64,000 bases of DNA from S5-A14a sp050908895 (GTDB lineage: Bacteria > Bacillota > Clostridia > Peptostreptococcales > Anaerovoracaceae): the NCBI GenBank assembly GCA_050908895.1, contig CP171222.1, positions 1,893,111 to 1,957,110 on the forward strand, read 5' to 3'. Made by a program: the position numbers and the translations under genes. A model generated the notes under the pieces. It had not been told where the DNA came from and made no database searches. It was given only the letters and a program-made list of their open reading frames with translations. This document shows positions 16,501 to 24,960 of the stretch, piece by piece. Within the stretch, counting starts at the first letter, position 1. Every line of letters starts with the position of its first letter.

Positions 16501-17415
16501 ATTGTCAATCAAAGAGTCAACAGCTTCCTGTAGCATTCTCTTTTCATTTCTCACGATGATATCTGGTGCTGCTAATTCAAGCAATCTCTTCAGACGGTTA
16601 TTTCTGTTTATTACTCTTCTGTATAAGTCATTTAAATCTGAGGTTGCAAACCTGCCGCCATCCAATTGAACCATAGGTCTTAGATCTGGCGGGATAACCG
16701 GTAATACTTCAAGAATCATCCACTCCGGTTTATTTCCGGATTGCCTGAAAGCTTCAACAACTTCGAGTCTTCTTATCAGCTTAACTTTTTTCTGCCCGGA
16801 TGCGGTCTTAAGAGTTTCTCTTAGTTCTTGAGACACTTCATCCAGATCAATATTTTGTAAAATCTCTCTAATAGCTTCAGCACCTATTCCGGCTCTGAAT
16901 CCATTATATGTTTCCATAGCCTCCCTGTACTGATTTTCATTAATCAATTCTTTATATTTATATGGACTGTCGCCTTCTTCAAGGACAATAAAGTTAGCAA
17001 AATATAAAACCTTCTCAAGATTTCTAGGTGTTATTTCAAGTATCAGTCCCATTCTTGTAGGGATACCTTTAAAGTACCAAATATGAGAAACCGGTGCTGC
17101 TAAATTAATGTGCCCCATTCTCTCTCTTCTTACTTTTGCTCTTGTAACCTCTACTCCACATCGGTCACAAACAATACCTTTATGTCTAATTCTCTTGTAT
17201 TTTCCGCAGTGGCATTCCCAGTCCTTCATAGGTCCGAAAATTCTTTCACAGAAAAGCCCATCTTTCTCCGGCTTTAAAGTTCTGTAATTAATAGTCTCAG
17301 GCTTTGTCACTTCACCCCTTGACCATTCTAAGATTTTCTCTGTGGAAGCTAACTTAATCTGCAATGATTCAAAGTTGGATAAATTGAAATTAGTTGTTTG
17401 GCTCATGTTTTCCAT
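13591..17415 (-). CDS. rpoC: DNA-directed RNA polymerase beta' subunit
   Basis: 1274 residues. The N-terminal zinc ribbon ([20 protein letters not shown]) is at ~68-87. The catalytic metal-binding loop [15 protein letters not shown] lies near 460, and the second zinc site near 878-895 ([15 protein letters not shown]). The trigger-loop region around [21 protein letters not shown] follows. The C-terminus carries an acidic tail of ~60 residues (from ~1215) rich in Glu/Asp that is not part of the conserved core. GGGGAG precedes the first ATG by 10 nt; a second ATG three codons on is possible. Confidence 0.99.
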   Translation of the reverse strand: [1274 protein letters not shown]

Positions 17416-17435
17416 CTAAGTATAACTCCCCTCTC

Positions 17436-20400
17436 TTATAGCAGGTCCTCATCCCTGTTTTCCGCACTATCGTCTACTGAATATACACTTGCTGCTTCTT
17501 CCATAGCATCTCTTGCTACGTAGCCGTTGCTAGTTAGAATTGATTCTCTGTCCCCTTCAGCAGATTCATCTCCTTCTATTTCAGTTTTGTAATCCATATA
17601 TTTGTCTAGTCCAAGACCGGTATCGTAATCGCTAACTTCTTTCAACGAAATCTCCTCTTCGTTTTCCGACAAAACTCTTACATCCAATCCTAGTGACTGC
17701 ATTTCTTTGATCAACACCTTAAATGACTCTGGAATGCCCGGTTCTGGGATATTAACACCCTTAACAATAGCTTCATAAGTCTGAACTCTTCCTACGATAT
17801 CGTCGGATTTAACAGTAAGAATTTCCTGAAGTGTATATGCTGCACCATAAGCCTCCAGTGCCCACACTTCCATCTCTCCAAAACGTTGTCCGCCGAATTG
17901 AGCCTTACCTCCAAGAGGTTGCTGTGTAACCAATGAGTAAGGACCTGTACTTCTTGCGTGGATTTTATCATCTACAAGATGGTGAAGTTTCAACATGTAC
18001 ATATATCCCACAGTTACCGGGTGGTCAAAATACTCTCCGGTTCTGCCGTCCCTAAGTCTTAACTTACCGCTTCGTGAATATCCTACATCTTCTAAAAGAT
18101 CCATGATATCATGCTCATTGGCTCCATCAAATACAGGAGTAGAAATATACCAACCTTTCTTTTTAGCTGCAAGTCCCAGGTGCACTTCAAGTACCTGTCC
18201 TACATTCATTCGGGAAGGTACTCCAAGTGGATTAAGCATAACCTGGAGTGGTTGTCCATTTTCCATAAACGGCATATCTTCTTCCGGTAAAACAGTTGAT
18301 ATTACACCCTTATTCCCGTGTCTACCAGCCATTTTGTCTCCTACATTTATTTTTCTTTTAGTTGCAATATATGTTCTAACAAGCTTATTCACTCCCGGTG
18401 GAAGTTCATCGCCCTTTTCTCTGGTGTAAACTTTAACATCTACCACGATTCCCGTTTCACCGTGAGGAACTTTAAGAGATGTATCTCTAACCTCCCTTGC
18501 CTTTTCTCCAAAGATTGCTCTCAACAGCTTCTCTTCCGGATTAAGATCGCTTTCTCCTTTAGGAGTTACTTTTCCAACCAATATATCGGTTGAGTCAACT
18601 TCCGCACCGATTCTGATTATGCCATCTTCATCAAGATCTTTAAGAGCATCCTCACCTACGTTCGGTATATCTCTAGTGATGTCTTCTGCACCAAGCTTGG
18701 TATCTCTTGCCTCTGCCTCGTATTCTACGATGTGAAGTGATGTTAAAACATCGTCCATGATTAAACGCTCATTCAAAATGATCGCGTCCTCATAGTTATA
18801 TCCTTCCCAAGTCATGAATCCGACTAGCAAATTCTTTCCTAGGGCGATTTCTCCCATATCCGTTGATGGTCCGTCAGCGATTACCTCACCTGCTTCAACA
18901 TGTTCTCCATGACTTACAATAGGTCTCTGGTTTATACAAGTTCCCTGGTTGGATCTCTTAAACTTAAGAAGATCAAATTTAATCAGCTCTCCATCTTCAT
19001 CTTTTCTTAATACAATTGATCTAGCGTCAACGTGCTCAACAGTAGCTGATGCCGGAGCCAAAATTACAACACCTGAGTCTTTTGCTGCTTTATACTCCAT
19101 ACCCGTACCAACGATCGGTGCTTCCGTTACAAGTAGCGGCACAGCCTGTCTCTGCATGTTTGATCCCATCAGTGCACGGTTAGCATCGTCATTTTCAAGG
19201 AACGGAATCATTGCTGTTGCAACAGATACTACCTGTTTAGGCGAAACATCCATCATATCAACAGCATCTCTAGGGAACATAGCAATTTCACCACTCACTC
19301 CTCTGCATGCTACCTTTTCATTAACAAAATAGCCATCTTTATCAAGAGGTTCATTGGCTTGAGCTACTATTAGGTTCTCTTCAACGTCAGCAGTCATATA
19401 TCTAACTTCTTCGGTTACTCTTTTGGTTTCCTTGTCTACTACCCTATATGGTGTTTCAATAAATCCATATTCGTCAATTTTTCCGTATGTAGTTAAAGAT
19501 CCAATAAGACCGATATTTGGTCCTTCAGGAGTTTCTATAGGGCACATTCTTCCGTAGTGAGATTGATGCACATCTCTAACTTCAAATCCGGCTCTTTCTC
19601 TTGAAAGTCCACCAGGTCCAAGGGCGGATAATCTCCTCTTATGAGTAAGTTCAGCCAGCGGATTGTTCTGATCCATGAACTGAGAAAGCTGCGAACTTCC
19701 AAAGAACTCTTTAATAGCTGCTGTTACAGGTTTAATGTTAATTAAAGCCTGAGGTGTAGCTACTTCCACGTCCTGGATAGTCATTCTTTCTCTCACAACT
19801 CTTTCCATCCTAGCAAGACCAATTCTAAATTGATTTTGAAGAAGCTCGCCTACTGTTCTAAGTCTTCTATTACCAAGGTGGTCTATATCATCAACTGAGC
19901 CAACTCCGTGTGGTAAGTTTAAAATATAGCTTACAGAAGCAATAATATCATCTAGAATAACGTTTTTAGGTGAAAGCTCTTTTTTACTATCATCTATTGC
20001 TCTTTTTAGAGCATCTTCATCTAATTCTTCATCTAAAATTGCTTTAAGCGTTGGATAGTGAACCTCCACAGGTATATCTAAATCACTAAGATCTATAGAA
20101 ACATGTTCCCTTATATCAACAAAGTTATTTCCTATAACCTTAGTTGTAACACTGTCATTGTTTGGCGAAATAATATCTACAAAATTAACACCAGAATTCT
20201 GAATTTCAAATGCCTGGTCTTCAGAAATCCTTGTTCCCGCTTCAATAATTTCTCCTGTTGTTGGAATCTCGAGGTCCAAAGCAAGAACATTGCCTGAAAT
20301 TCTTCCTGCAATTCCAAGTTTTTTATTATATTTATATCTTCCAACTTTTGCTAAGTCATATCTCTTAGGGTCAAAAAATAGTGAATTTAATAAAGACTTG

Positions 20401-21149
20401 GCACTATCTACTGTAGGTGGTTCTCCTGGTCTAAGTTTCTTATATATTTCTTTGATTCCTGTCTCATAGTCTGCTGTGGTATCTTTTTCCAGAGTCTTCA
20501 TCAGCCTATCATCTGTTCCAAATAGTGAAATAATCTCCTCATTGCTAGAAATTCCAAGAGCCCTTAACAAAGTAGTTAAAGGTTGTTTTCTTGTTCTATC
20601 AACTCTTACAGAAATTACTCCTGTGGAATCAGTTTCATATTCTAACCATGCTCCTCGATTTGGTATTATCTGAGAAGAAAACAGTTTGTTATTTGATTTA
20701 TCTATTTCAACGCTAAAATACGCACCTGGTGATCTAACCAGCTGAGTTACTATTACACGTTCTGCACCGTTATATATAAAGGTTCCCTTATCAGTCATTA
20801 TTGGGAAGTCCCCCATAAAAACCTCTTGATCCTTAATTTCTCCGGTTTTTTTGTTTATAAGCCTAACCTGCACTCTTAAAGGAGCTGCATATGTCACATC
20901 TCGCTCTTTACATTCTTCTTCTCCATACTTGGTATGCTCATCAAGCGAATGGTCAACAAATTCTAAGGTAAAGTTGTCTGCATAATCCTTTATTGGTGAG
21001 ATATCCTCAAAGACCTCTCTCAAGCCCTCCTTGATAAACCAATCATATGATTTAGTCTGAATCTCAATAAGGTTTGGCATTTCGCCGACTTCATTTATCT
21101 TAGCATAGGTCATTCTATTTTTGCGACCAACTCGGATAGGTTTTGGCAT
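17436..21149 (-). CDS. rpoB: DNA-directed RNA polymerase beta subunit
   Basis: 1237 residues from the ATG that follows AAGGAG by 8 nt. An in-frame GTG three codons upstream overlaps this site and is unlikely to be the start. The rifampicin-binding cluster reads QLSQFMDQNNPLAELTHKRR, with wild-type-like residues. GPGGLSRERAGFEVRDVH and the catalytic-centre stretch KMAGRHGNKGVIS are present. The C-terminal ~70 residues beyond the conserved LGLD region are acidic and variable. It is co-directional with rpoC, with a 20-nt gap. Confidence 0.99.
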   Translation of the reverse strand: MPKPIRVGRKNRMTYAKINEVGEMPNLIEIQTKSYDWFIKEGLREVFEDISPIKDYADNFTLEFVDHSLDEHTKYGEEECKERDVTYAAPLRVQVRLINKKTGEIKDQEVFMGDFPIMTDKGTFIYNGAERVIVTQLVRSPGAYFSVEIDKSNNKLFSSQIIPNRGAWLEYETDSTGVISVRVDRTRKQPLTTLLRALGISSNEEIISLFGTDDRLMKTLEKDTTADYETGIKEIYKKLRPGEPPTVDSAKSLLNSLFFDPKRYDLAKVGRYKYNKKLGIAGRISGNVLALDLEIPTTGEIIEAGTRISEDQAFEIQNSGVNFVDIISPNNDSVTTKVIGNNFVDIREHVSIDLSDLDIPVEVHYPTLKAILDEELDEDALKRAIDDSKKELSPKNVILDDIIASVSYILNLPHGVGSVDDIDHLGNRRLRTVGELLQNQFRIGLARMERVVRERMTIQDVEVATPQALINIKPVTAAIKEFFGSSQLSQFMDQNNPLAELTHKRRLSALGPGGLSRERAGFEVRDVHQSHYGRMCPIETPEGPNIGLIGSLTTYGKIDEYGFIETPYRVVDKETKRVTEEVRYMTADVEENLIVAQANEPLDKDGYFVNEKVACRGVSGEIAMFPRDAVDMMDVSPKQVVSVATAMIPFLENDDANRALMGSNMQRQAVPLLVTEAPIVGTGMEYKAAKDSGVVILAPASATVEHVDARSIVLRKDEDGELIKFDLLKFKRSNQGTCINQRPIVSHGEHVEAGEVIADGPSTDMGEIALGKNLLVGFMTWEGYNYEDAIILNERLIMDDVLTSLHIVEYEAEARDTKLGAEDITRDIPNVGEDALKDLDEDGIIRIGAEVDSTDILVGKVTPKGESDLNPEEKLLRAIFGEKAREVRDTSLKVPHGETGIVVDVKVYTREKGDELPPGVNKLVRTYIATKRKINVGDKMAGRHGNKGVISTVLPEEDMPFMENGQPLQVMLNPLGVPSRMNVGQVLEVHLGLAAKKKGWYISTPVFDGANEHDIMDLLEDVGYSRSGKLRLRDGRTGEYFDHPVTVGYMYMLKLHHLVDDKIHARSTGPYSLVTQQPLGGKAQFGGQRFGEMEVWALEAYGAAYTLQEILTVKSDDIVGRVQTYEAIVKGVNIPEPGIPESFKVLIKEMQSLGLDVRVLSENEEEISLKEVSDYDTGLGLDKYMDYKTEIEGDESAEGDRESILTSNGYVARDAMEEAASVYSVDDSAENRDEDLL

Positions 21150-21198
21150 ATTTATCACTCCTTATCACTTATACATATATACTACGTGGCAGTCTATT

Positions 21199-21227
21199 AT
21201 AATACCACAATTACCTCAATAATTCAA
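21199..21227 (-). promoter_or_regulatory. Extended -10 promoter of rpoBC
   Basis: Minus-strand TTGAAT and TATTAT at 17-nt spacing, with TGG directly before the -10 (extended -10 form). It lies ~50 nt before rpoB and gives rpoBC a start separate from rplJL. Confidence 0.5.
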
Positions 21228-21323
21228 GCAAAATTATTTTTATTTGTAATATTCATCATGCGAACTTATAATAACCTGCATTTTTATACAAACCATCTTT
21301 TTTAATGTTAATTTATATAAGAA

Positions 21324-21364
21324 AATGCGCTAAAGATATATGGATTAATTTTCTTCAGCGCATT
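21324..21364 (-). terminator. Partial terminator between rplL and rpoB
   Basis: 13-bp stem (AATGCGCTAAAGA with TCTTCAGCGCATT, one wobble pair) and a 15-nt loop, followed on the minus strand by TTTTCTT. It lies just after rplL. In many bacteria a leaky terminator here lowers rpoBC expression relative to L7/L12. Confidence 0.65.
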
Positions 21365-21405
21365 AAATTCAATTTAAAGTTAGTTATACAAATGGTAAAG
21401 CTAAA

Positions 21406-21771
21406 TTACTTAAGCTCAACAGTTGCTCCAACTTCTTCAAGCTGTGCTTTGATTGCTTCAGCTTCAGCTTTTTCAGCACCTTCCTTAACTGGGGATGGAG
21501 CGTTATCAACAAGCTCTTTTGCTTCTTTAAGACCAAGACCTGTGATTTCTCTTACAGCCTTGATTACTTTAATTTTTTCATTACCTGCAGCAGCAAGTAC
21601 AACATTGAATTCTGTCTGTTCAGCAGCACCACCTGCAGCATCACCACCTGCAGCTACAGCAACTGGAGCAGCAGCAGATACGCCAAATTCTTCTTCACAT
21701 GCTTTTACTAGTTCATTTAATTCTAGTACGGACATCTCTTTTATTGCTTCTATGATTTGTTCCTTAGTCAT
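21406..21771 (-). CDS. rplL: 50S ribosomal protein L7/L12
   Basis: 121 residues. The N-terminal dimerisation helices (IEAIKEMSVLELNELVKACEE) are joined by an Ala/Gly-rich hinge (~33-50) to the conserved C-terminal domain (KIKVIKAVREITGLGLKEAK, then LEEVGATVELK). The stalk protein recruits translation factors. Second gene of rplJL, followed by a leaky terminator. Confidence 0.98.
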   Translation of the reverse strand: MTKEQIIEAIKEMSVLELNELVKACEEEFGVSAAAPVAVAAGGDAAGGAAEQTEFNVVLAAAGNEKIKVIKAVREITGLGLKEAKELVDNAPSPVKEGAEKAEAEAIKAQLEEVGATVELK

Positions 21772-21847
21772 TTTTATTCTCCTATCAAATTTATCGATTT
21801 TTTATTTAAATAGTTTGTTTTAAATATTCTTTATTTAACAGTTAAAA

Positions 21848-22342
21848 CTATTCTGCCTTTGCATCTGCAATAGCCTGGAATGTTCTAACAGCCTTGCTAA
21901 CTGGGGATTGAATGCTTCCCATAAATTTAGCAATAAGAGTATCTCTTGAAGGGATATTTGCAATAGCTTTAATTCCATCTTGGTCGTAGAAAGTACCCTC
22001 TACAACACCTGCTTTAAACTCCATCTTCTGGAAGTCTTTGATTAGTGCTGCAATTTCTCTTGCAGGAGCTGTTGCATCCTCTTTGCTGATAGCAATAGCT
22101 GTAGGGCCCGCTAAGTGATCTGATAGACCACTAAACTCGGTACCGTCAACAGCTCTTTTGATTAGAGTATTCTTGTAAACTGTGTAGTCTATATTTGCTT
22201 CTCTAAGTTTTTTTCTCATTGCGTCAGCCTGTTCAACTGTAATTCCCATGTAGTCGATAATTACTGCAGACTGTGCTCCGTCTAATTTACCTTTAATTTC
22301 ATCTATGATAGCTTGTTTCGCTGCCTTAGCTTCTACTGACAT
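21848..22342 (-). CDS. rplJ: 50S ribosomal protein L10
   Basis: 164 residues. The N-terminal rRNA-binding domain includes SAVIIDYMGITVEQADAMRK and TVYKNTLIKRAV. The C-terminal helix anchors L7/L12 dimers. The gene is preceded by an L10-type leader and an AAAGGAGA ribosome binding site. Confidence 0.98.
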   Translation of the reverse strand: MSVEAKAAKQAIIDEIKGKLDGAQSAVIIDYMGITVEQADAMRKKLREANIDYTVYKNTLIKRAVDGTEFSGLSDHLAGPTAIAISKEDATAPAREIAALIKDFQKMEFKAGVVEGTFYDQDGIKAIANIPSRDTLIAKFMGSIQSPVSKAVRTFQAIADAKAE

Positions 22343-22348
22343 CTGTTC

Positions 22349-22490
22349 TCCTTTCCAGAGGCACCGCCTCTATAATAGGTACTAATAAATAAAACCTTGC
22401 GAAGTAGCAAGGTCAATATCTATATATTGTACCTCGGCGGGAAATTAAGTCTGTGACACCCGCTGTCTTCGGTTAGAAATTTCTTATTCA
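22349..22490 (-). ncRNA. Ribosomal protein L10 leader with attenuator
   Basis: The rplA-rplJ gap, read on the minus strand, contains ACCGAAGACAGCGGGTG followed by CTTAATTTCCCGCCGAGG. This is the conserved core of the Firmicute L10 leader to which L10(L12)4 binds. Downstream comes a hairpin ACCTTGC-TACTTC-GCAAGGT (22394-22413) followed by TTTTATTTATT, a terminator-like attenuator. A further AGAGGC/GCCTCT hairpin sits just before the rplJ ribosome binding site. Known role of the family: autogenous control of rplJL. Confidence 0.85.
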
Positions 22491-22514
22491 GTTTGCTTCC
22501 TTAGGAAGTATATA

Positions 22515-23210
22515 CTAGCCTAGGATAGCCGGATTTACCTTTACTCCAGGTCCCATTGTAGCAGTTACTACTACACTCTTCATGTATTGACCTTTAGCTG
22601 CTGCAGGCTTAGCCTTAACTACAGCCTCGATTAATGCTTTGAAGTTATCTTCTAACTTCTCTTTACCAAATGAAGCTTTTCCAATCGGAGTATGGATAAT
22701 GTTCTGTTTATCAAGTCTGTACTCAACTTTACCGGCTTTAATTTCCTGTAAAGCCTTTTCTAAGTCCATTGTTACAGTTCCTGACTTAGGGTTTGGCATA
22801 AGTCCTTTAGGACCAAGCACTTTACCAAGCCTTCCTACAACCCCCATCATATCTGGAGTCGCTACGATTACGTCAAAGTCAAACCAGTTCTGTTTCTGGA
22901 TTTTCTCTGCCATATCTTCAGCACCTACAAAATCTGCTCCAGCTTTTTCAGCCTCTTCAGCTTTTGCTCCCTTAGCGAAAACTAATACCTTTTTAGTTTT
23001 ACCTGTGCCGTGTGGTAGAACGATAGCACCTCTAACCTGCTGGTCAGCGTGTCTTCCATCTACACCTAGTTTAATATGAACTTCGACAGTTTCGTCGAAT
23101 TTCGCCGTTGCCGTCTCAGTGATTAGAGACATTGCTTCGCTTACATCATGTAGCTTGCTCTTGTCAAACTTTTCAGATGCAGCCTTAAATCTTTTGCCCA
23201 TCTTTGGCAT
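22515..23210 (-). CDS. rplA: 50S ribosomal protein L1
   Basis: 231 residues, the usual length. MPKMGKRFKAASEKFD at the start, RGAIVLPHGTGKTKKVLVFA and VGRLGKVLGPKGLMPNPK in the middle, and TATMGPGVKVNP at the end. L1 forms the mobile stalk near the E site and regulates the L11 operon in many bacteria. It lies 70 nt after rplK. Confidence 0.99.
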   Translation of the reverse strand: MPKMGKRFKAASEKFDKSKLHDVSEAMSLITETATAKFDETVEVHIKLGVDGRHADQQVRGAIVLPHGTGKTKKVLVFAKGAKAEEAEKAGADFVGAEDMAEKIQKQNWFDFDVIVATPDMMGVVGRLGKVLGPKGLMPNPKSGTVTMDLEKALQEIKAGKVEYRLDKQNIIHTPIGKASFGKEKLEDNFKALIEAVVKAKPAAAKGQYMKSVVVTATMGPGVKVNPAILG

Positions 23211-23280
23211 ACTTTACCTCCTTGTGGTATTATCGACCTTCAGCAAAATAGCATTTTGCTTACCAATCTCCCATCTTGAA

Positions 23281-23706
23281 TTAATCTTCTACTACAATTC
23301 CCATGCTTTTTGCAGTACCTTTTACCATTTCAACCGCTGCATTTAAATCTGCTGCATTTAGGTCAGGCATTTTAGTCTGAGCGATTTCCTCAGCCTGTGC
23401 TCTAGTAATTGTAGCAACCTTTTTCTTATTTGGTTCGCCTGAACCAGAGTTAAGTCCGGCTGCTTTCTTTAGAAGAACCGCTGCTGGTGGCGTCTTAGTG
23501 ATGAATGAAAATGATCTGTCTGAATATACAGTGATAACTACTGGAATAACCATTCCTGGTTGATCTGCAGTTTTAGCGTTAAACTGTTTACAGAAGTCCA
23601 TAATATTCACACCCTTTTGACCTAGTGCTGGTCCTACTGGAGGTGCTGGTGTAGCTGCTCCTGCTGGGATTTGAAGTTTAATGTAACCATCAATCTTCTT
23701 AGCCAT
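23281..23706 (-). CDS. rplK: 50S ribosomal protein L11
   Basis: 141 residues starting MAKKIDGYIKLQIPAG. I chose this ATG because AGGAG lies 6 nt before it; a longer in-frame TTG start overlaps that site. PPVGPALGQKGVNIMDFCK in the N-domain and NAADLNAAVEMVKGTAKSMG in the rRNA-binding C-domain are diagnostic. It belongs to the GTPase-associated centre. Confidence 0.98.
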   Translation of the reverse strand: MAKKIDGYIKLQIPAGAATPAPPVGPALGQKGVNIMDFCKQFNAKTADQPGMVIPVVITVYSDRSFSFITKTPPAAVLLKKAAGLNSGSGEPNKKKVATITRAQAEEIAQTKMPDLNAADLNAAVEMVKGTAKSMGIVVED

Positions 23707-23744
23707 GCTAATCTCCTTTCTCAATAGATAAAATTACACCGGGT

Positions 23745-24320
23745 TTATAAAACCTTATCCACCTGTCTAAATTCAACTTCGACAGGTGTTTCTCTACCAA
23801 ACATGGAAACTCGAACTTTAAGAATTTGCTTCTCTTTCTTAATTTCCTCAACAATTGCCAGAAATCCTTCGAAAGGTCCATTTATAATTCTCACCGTATC
23901 GCCAATTTCCACATCTAGGTCGATGTATACTTTTTCTACTCCCATCCTGGTGATTTCTTCATCAGTTAGAGGAATAGGATCTGAACCGTGGCCAACGAAA
24001 CCTGTAACACCTTGGGTGTTTCTAACCAGGTACCAACTTTCGTTAGTAACTACCATCTTGATAAGTACATAACCGGGGAACATCTTTTTTGTTCTTGTCT
24101 TAGCCTGTCCGTTCTTTATCTCGGTATGGTCTTCTGTTGGAACCTCAATCTTTAGAATAAGGTTTTGCATGCCTCGGTTTTCGACCATCTTTTCAATATT
24201 TGCTTTTACTCTTTTCTCGTGACCGGAATAGGTATGAACAACATACCATCTTGCTTGTCCGTCTCCACGAATTCCCTCGCCTTCTAGTGGGGATACATTG
24301 TTTGTCGTAACTTCAGACAT
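23745..24320 (-). CDS. nusG: Transcription termination/antitermination factor NusG
   Basis: 191 residues. A non-conserved N-terminal ~22 residues precede the NGN domain (RWYVVHTYSGHEKRVKANIE, KKMFPGYVLIKM, NTQGVTGFVG). The C-terminal KOW domain (GDTVRIINGPFEGFLAIVEE) follows. NusG binds RNA polymerase beta' and couples to S10 or Rho. It sits between secE and rplK as in most bacteria. Confidence 0.98.
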   Translation of the reverse strand: MSEVTTNNVSPLEGEGIRGDGQARWYVVHTYSGHEKRVKANIEKMVENRGMQNLILKIEVPTEDHTEIKNGQAKTRTKKMFPGYVLIKMVVTNESWYLVRNTQGVTGFVGHGSDPIPLTDEEITRMGVEKVYIDLDVEIGDTVRIINGPFEGFLAIVEEIKKEKQILKVRVSMFGRETPVEVEFRQVDKVL

Positions 24321-24400
24321 AATTCAACCTTCTATTACAATATTGCATAAATTTTACTGTTGGAATCTCAGTTGCTCTACTGAAATTTTTTTCGTCTAAC

Positions 24401-24661
24401 TTAAGAACCGATAACTGCTCTTAGTGCTGCTAAAACGCCTGAGTCAATTGCCCAGAACGCTAAAGCAAAAAAAGCACACGCAGATATAACAACTCCGGTA
24501 AAAGTCGTTAATTCCTTTCTCGTCGGCCAAACAACCTTAGAAAGTTCTTGTCTTACCCCTTTGAAATACTCGCCTGCAGATGTGTTCTTCTTTGAGGCAG
24601 CCTGAGCACGAGCGGTTGCATTTTTCTTAAGTTTTTCTCTGTTAGTATTAGCAGTTGCCAT
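24401..24661 (-). CDS. secE: Protein translocase subunit SecE
   Basis: 86 residues from the ATG preceded by AAAGGAGTGTCATT. A basic N-terminus is followed by the conserved amphipathic motif EYFKGVRQELSKVVWPTRKE and one transmembrane helix (FTGVVISACAFFALAFWAI). It is the short one-helix SecE typical of Firmicutes. A longer in-frame reading exists upstream but only because it overlaps rpmG in another frame. Confidence 0.97.
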   Translation of the reverse strand: MATANTNREKLKKNATARAQAASKKNTSAGEYFKGVRQELSKVVWPTRKELTTFTGVVISACAFFALAFWAIDSGVLAALRAVIGS

Positions 24662-24686
24662 AATGACACTCCTTTTTTCCCTTAAA

Positions 24687-24836
24687 TTACTTAGTTTCCT
24701 TATGAAGAGTAGTCTTCTTACAGAATTTGCAATATTTCTGCATTTCAATCCTTTCAGGATTGTTTTTCTTATTCTTCATAGTGTTGTAGTTTCTCTGCTT
24801 ACATTCTGTACATGCAAGTGTAACTTTCACTCTCAT
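24687..24836 (-). CDS. rpmG: 50S ribosomal protein L33
   Basis: 49 residues, found by reading the gap upstream of secE. It starts MRVKVTLACTECKQRNY and contains two CxxC pairs (ACTEC and CKFC), so it is the zinc-binding L33 form. GGGAGG precedes the ATG and the stop lies 25 nt before secE. The rpmG-secE-nusG order is common in bacteria. Confidence 0.97.
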   Translation of the reverse strand: MRVKVTLACTECKQRNYNTMKNKKNNPERIEMQKYCKFCKKTTLHKETK

Positions 24837-24871
24837 CGCTACCTCCCATTTAAATCTTATAACTCAAAATT

Positions 24872-24949
24872 CAGAGTCTTGCGACTCTGTTCCGAAAAAT
24901 GACCACAAATATGCTCATATATTGTACGTCATATAACGGACTATGTCAA
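24872..24949 (-). promoter_or_regulatory. Promoter and leader hairpin of rpmG-secE-nusG-rplKA
   Basis: Minus-strand TTGACA (24944-24949) and TACAAT (24921-24926) with 17-nt spacing. In the leader, a CAGAGTC/GACTCTG hairpin (24872-24889) closes on a GCAA tetraloop before the rpmG ribosome binding site. The hairpin has no T-run, so a stability or regulatory role is more likely than termination. Confidence 0.75.
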
Positions 24950-24960
24950 CCTTTTTTAAT

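Noticed and set aside
21150..21158. GTG start for RpoB three codons upstream
   Set aside because: The GTG lies inside the AAGGAG ribosome binding site used by the ATG at 21149.
24662..24748. Longer SecE with ~29 extra N-terminal residues
   Set aside because: That stretch overlaps rpmG in another frame; the ATG at 24661 has a good ribosome binding site and gives the standard SecE length.
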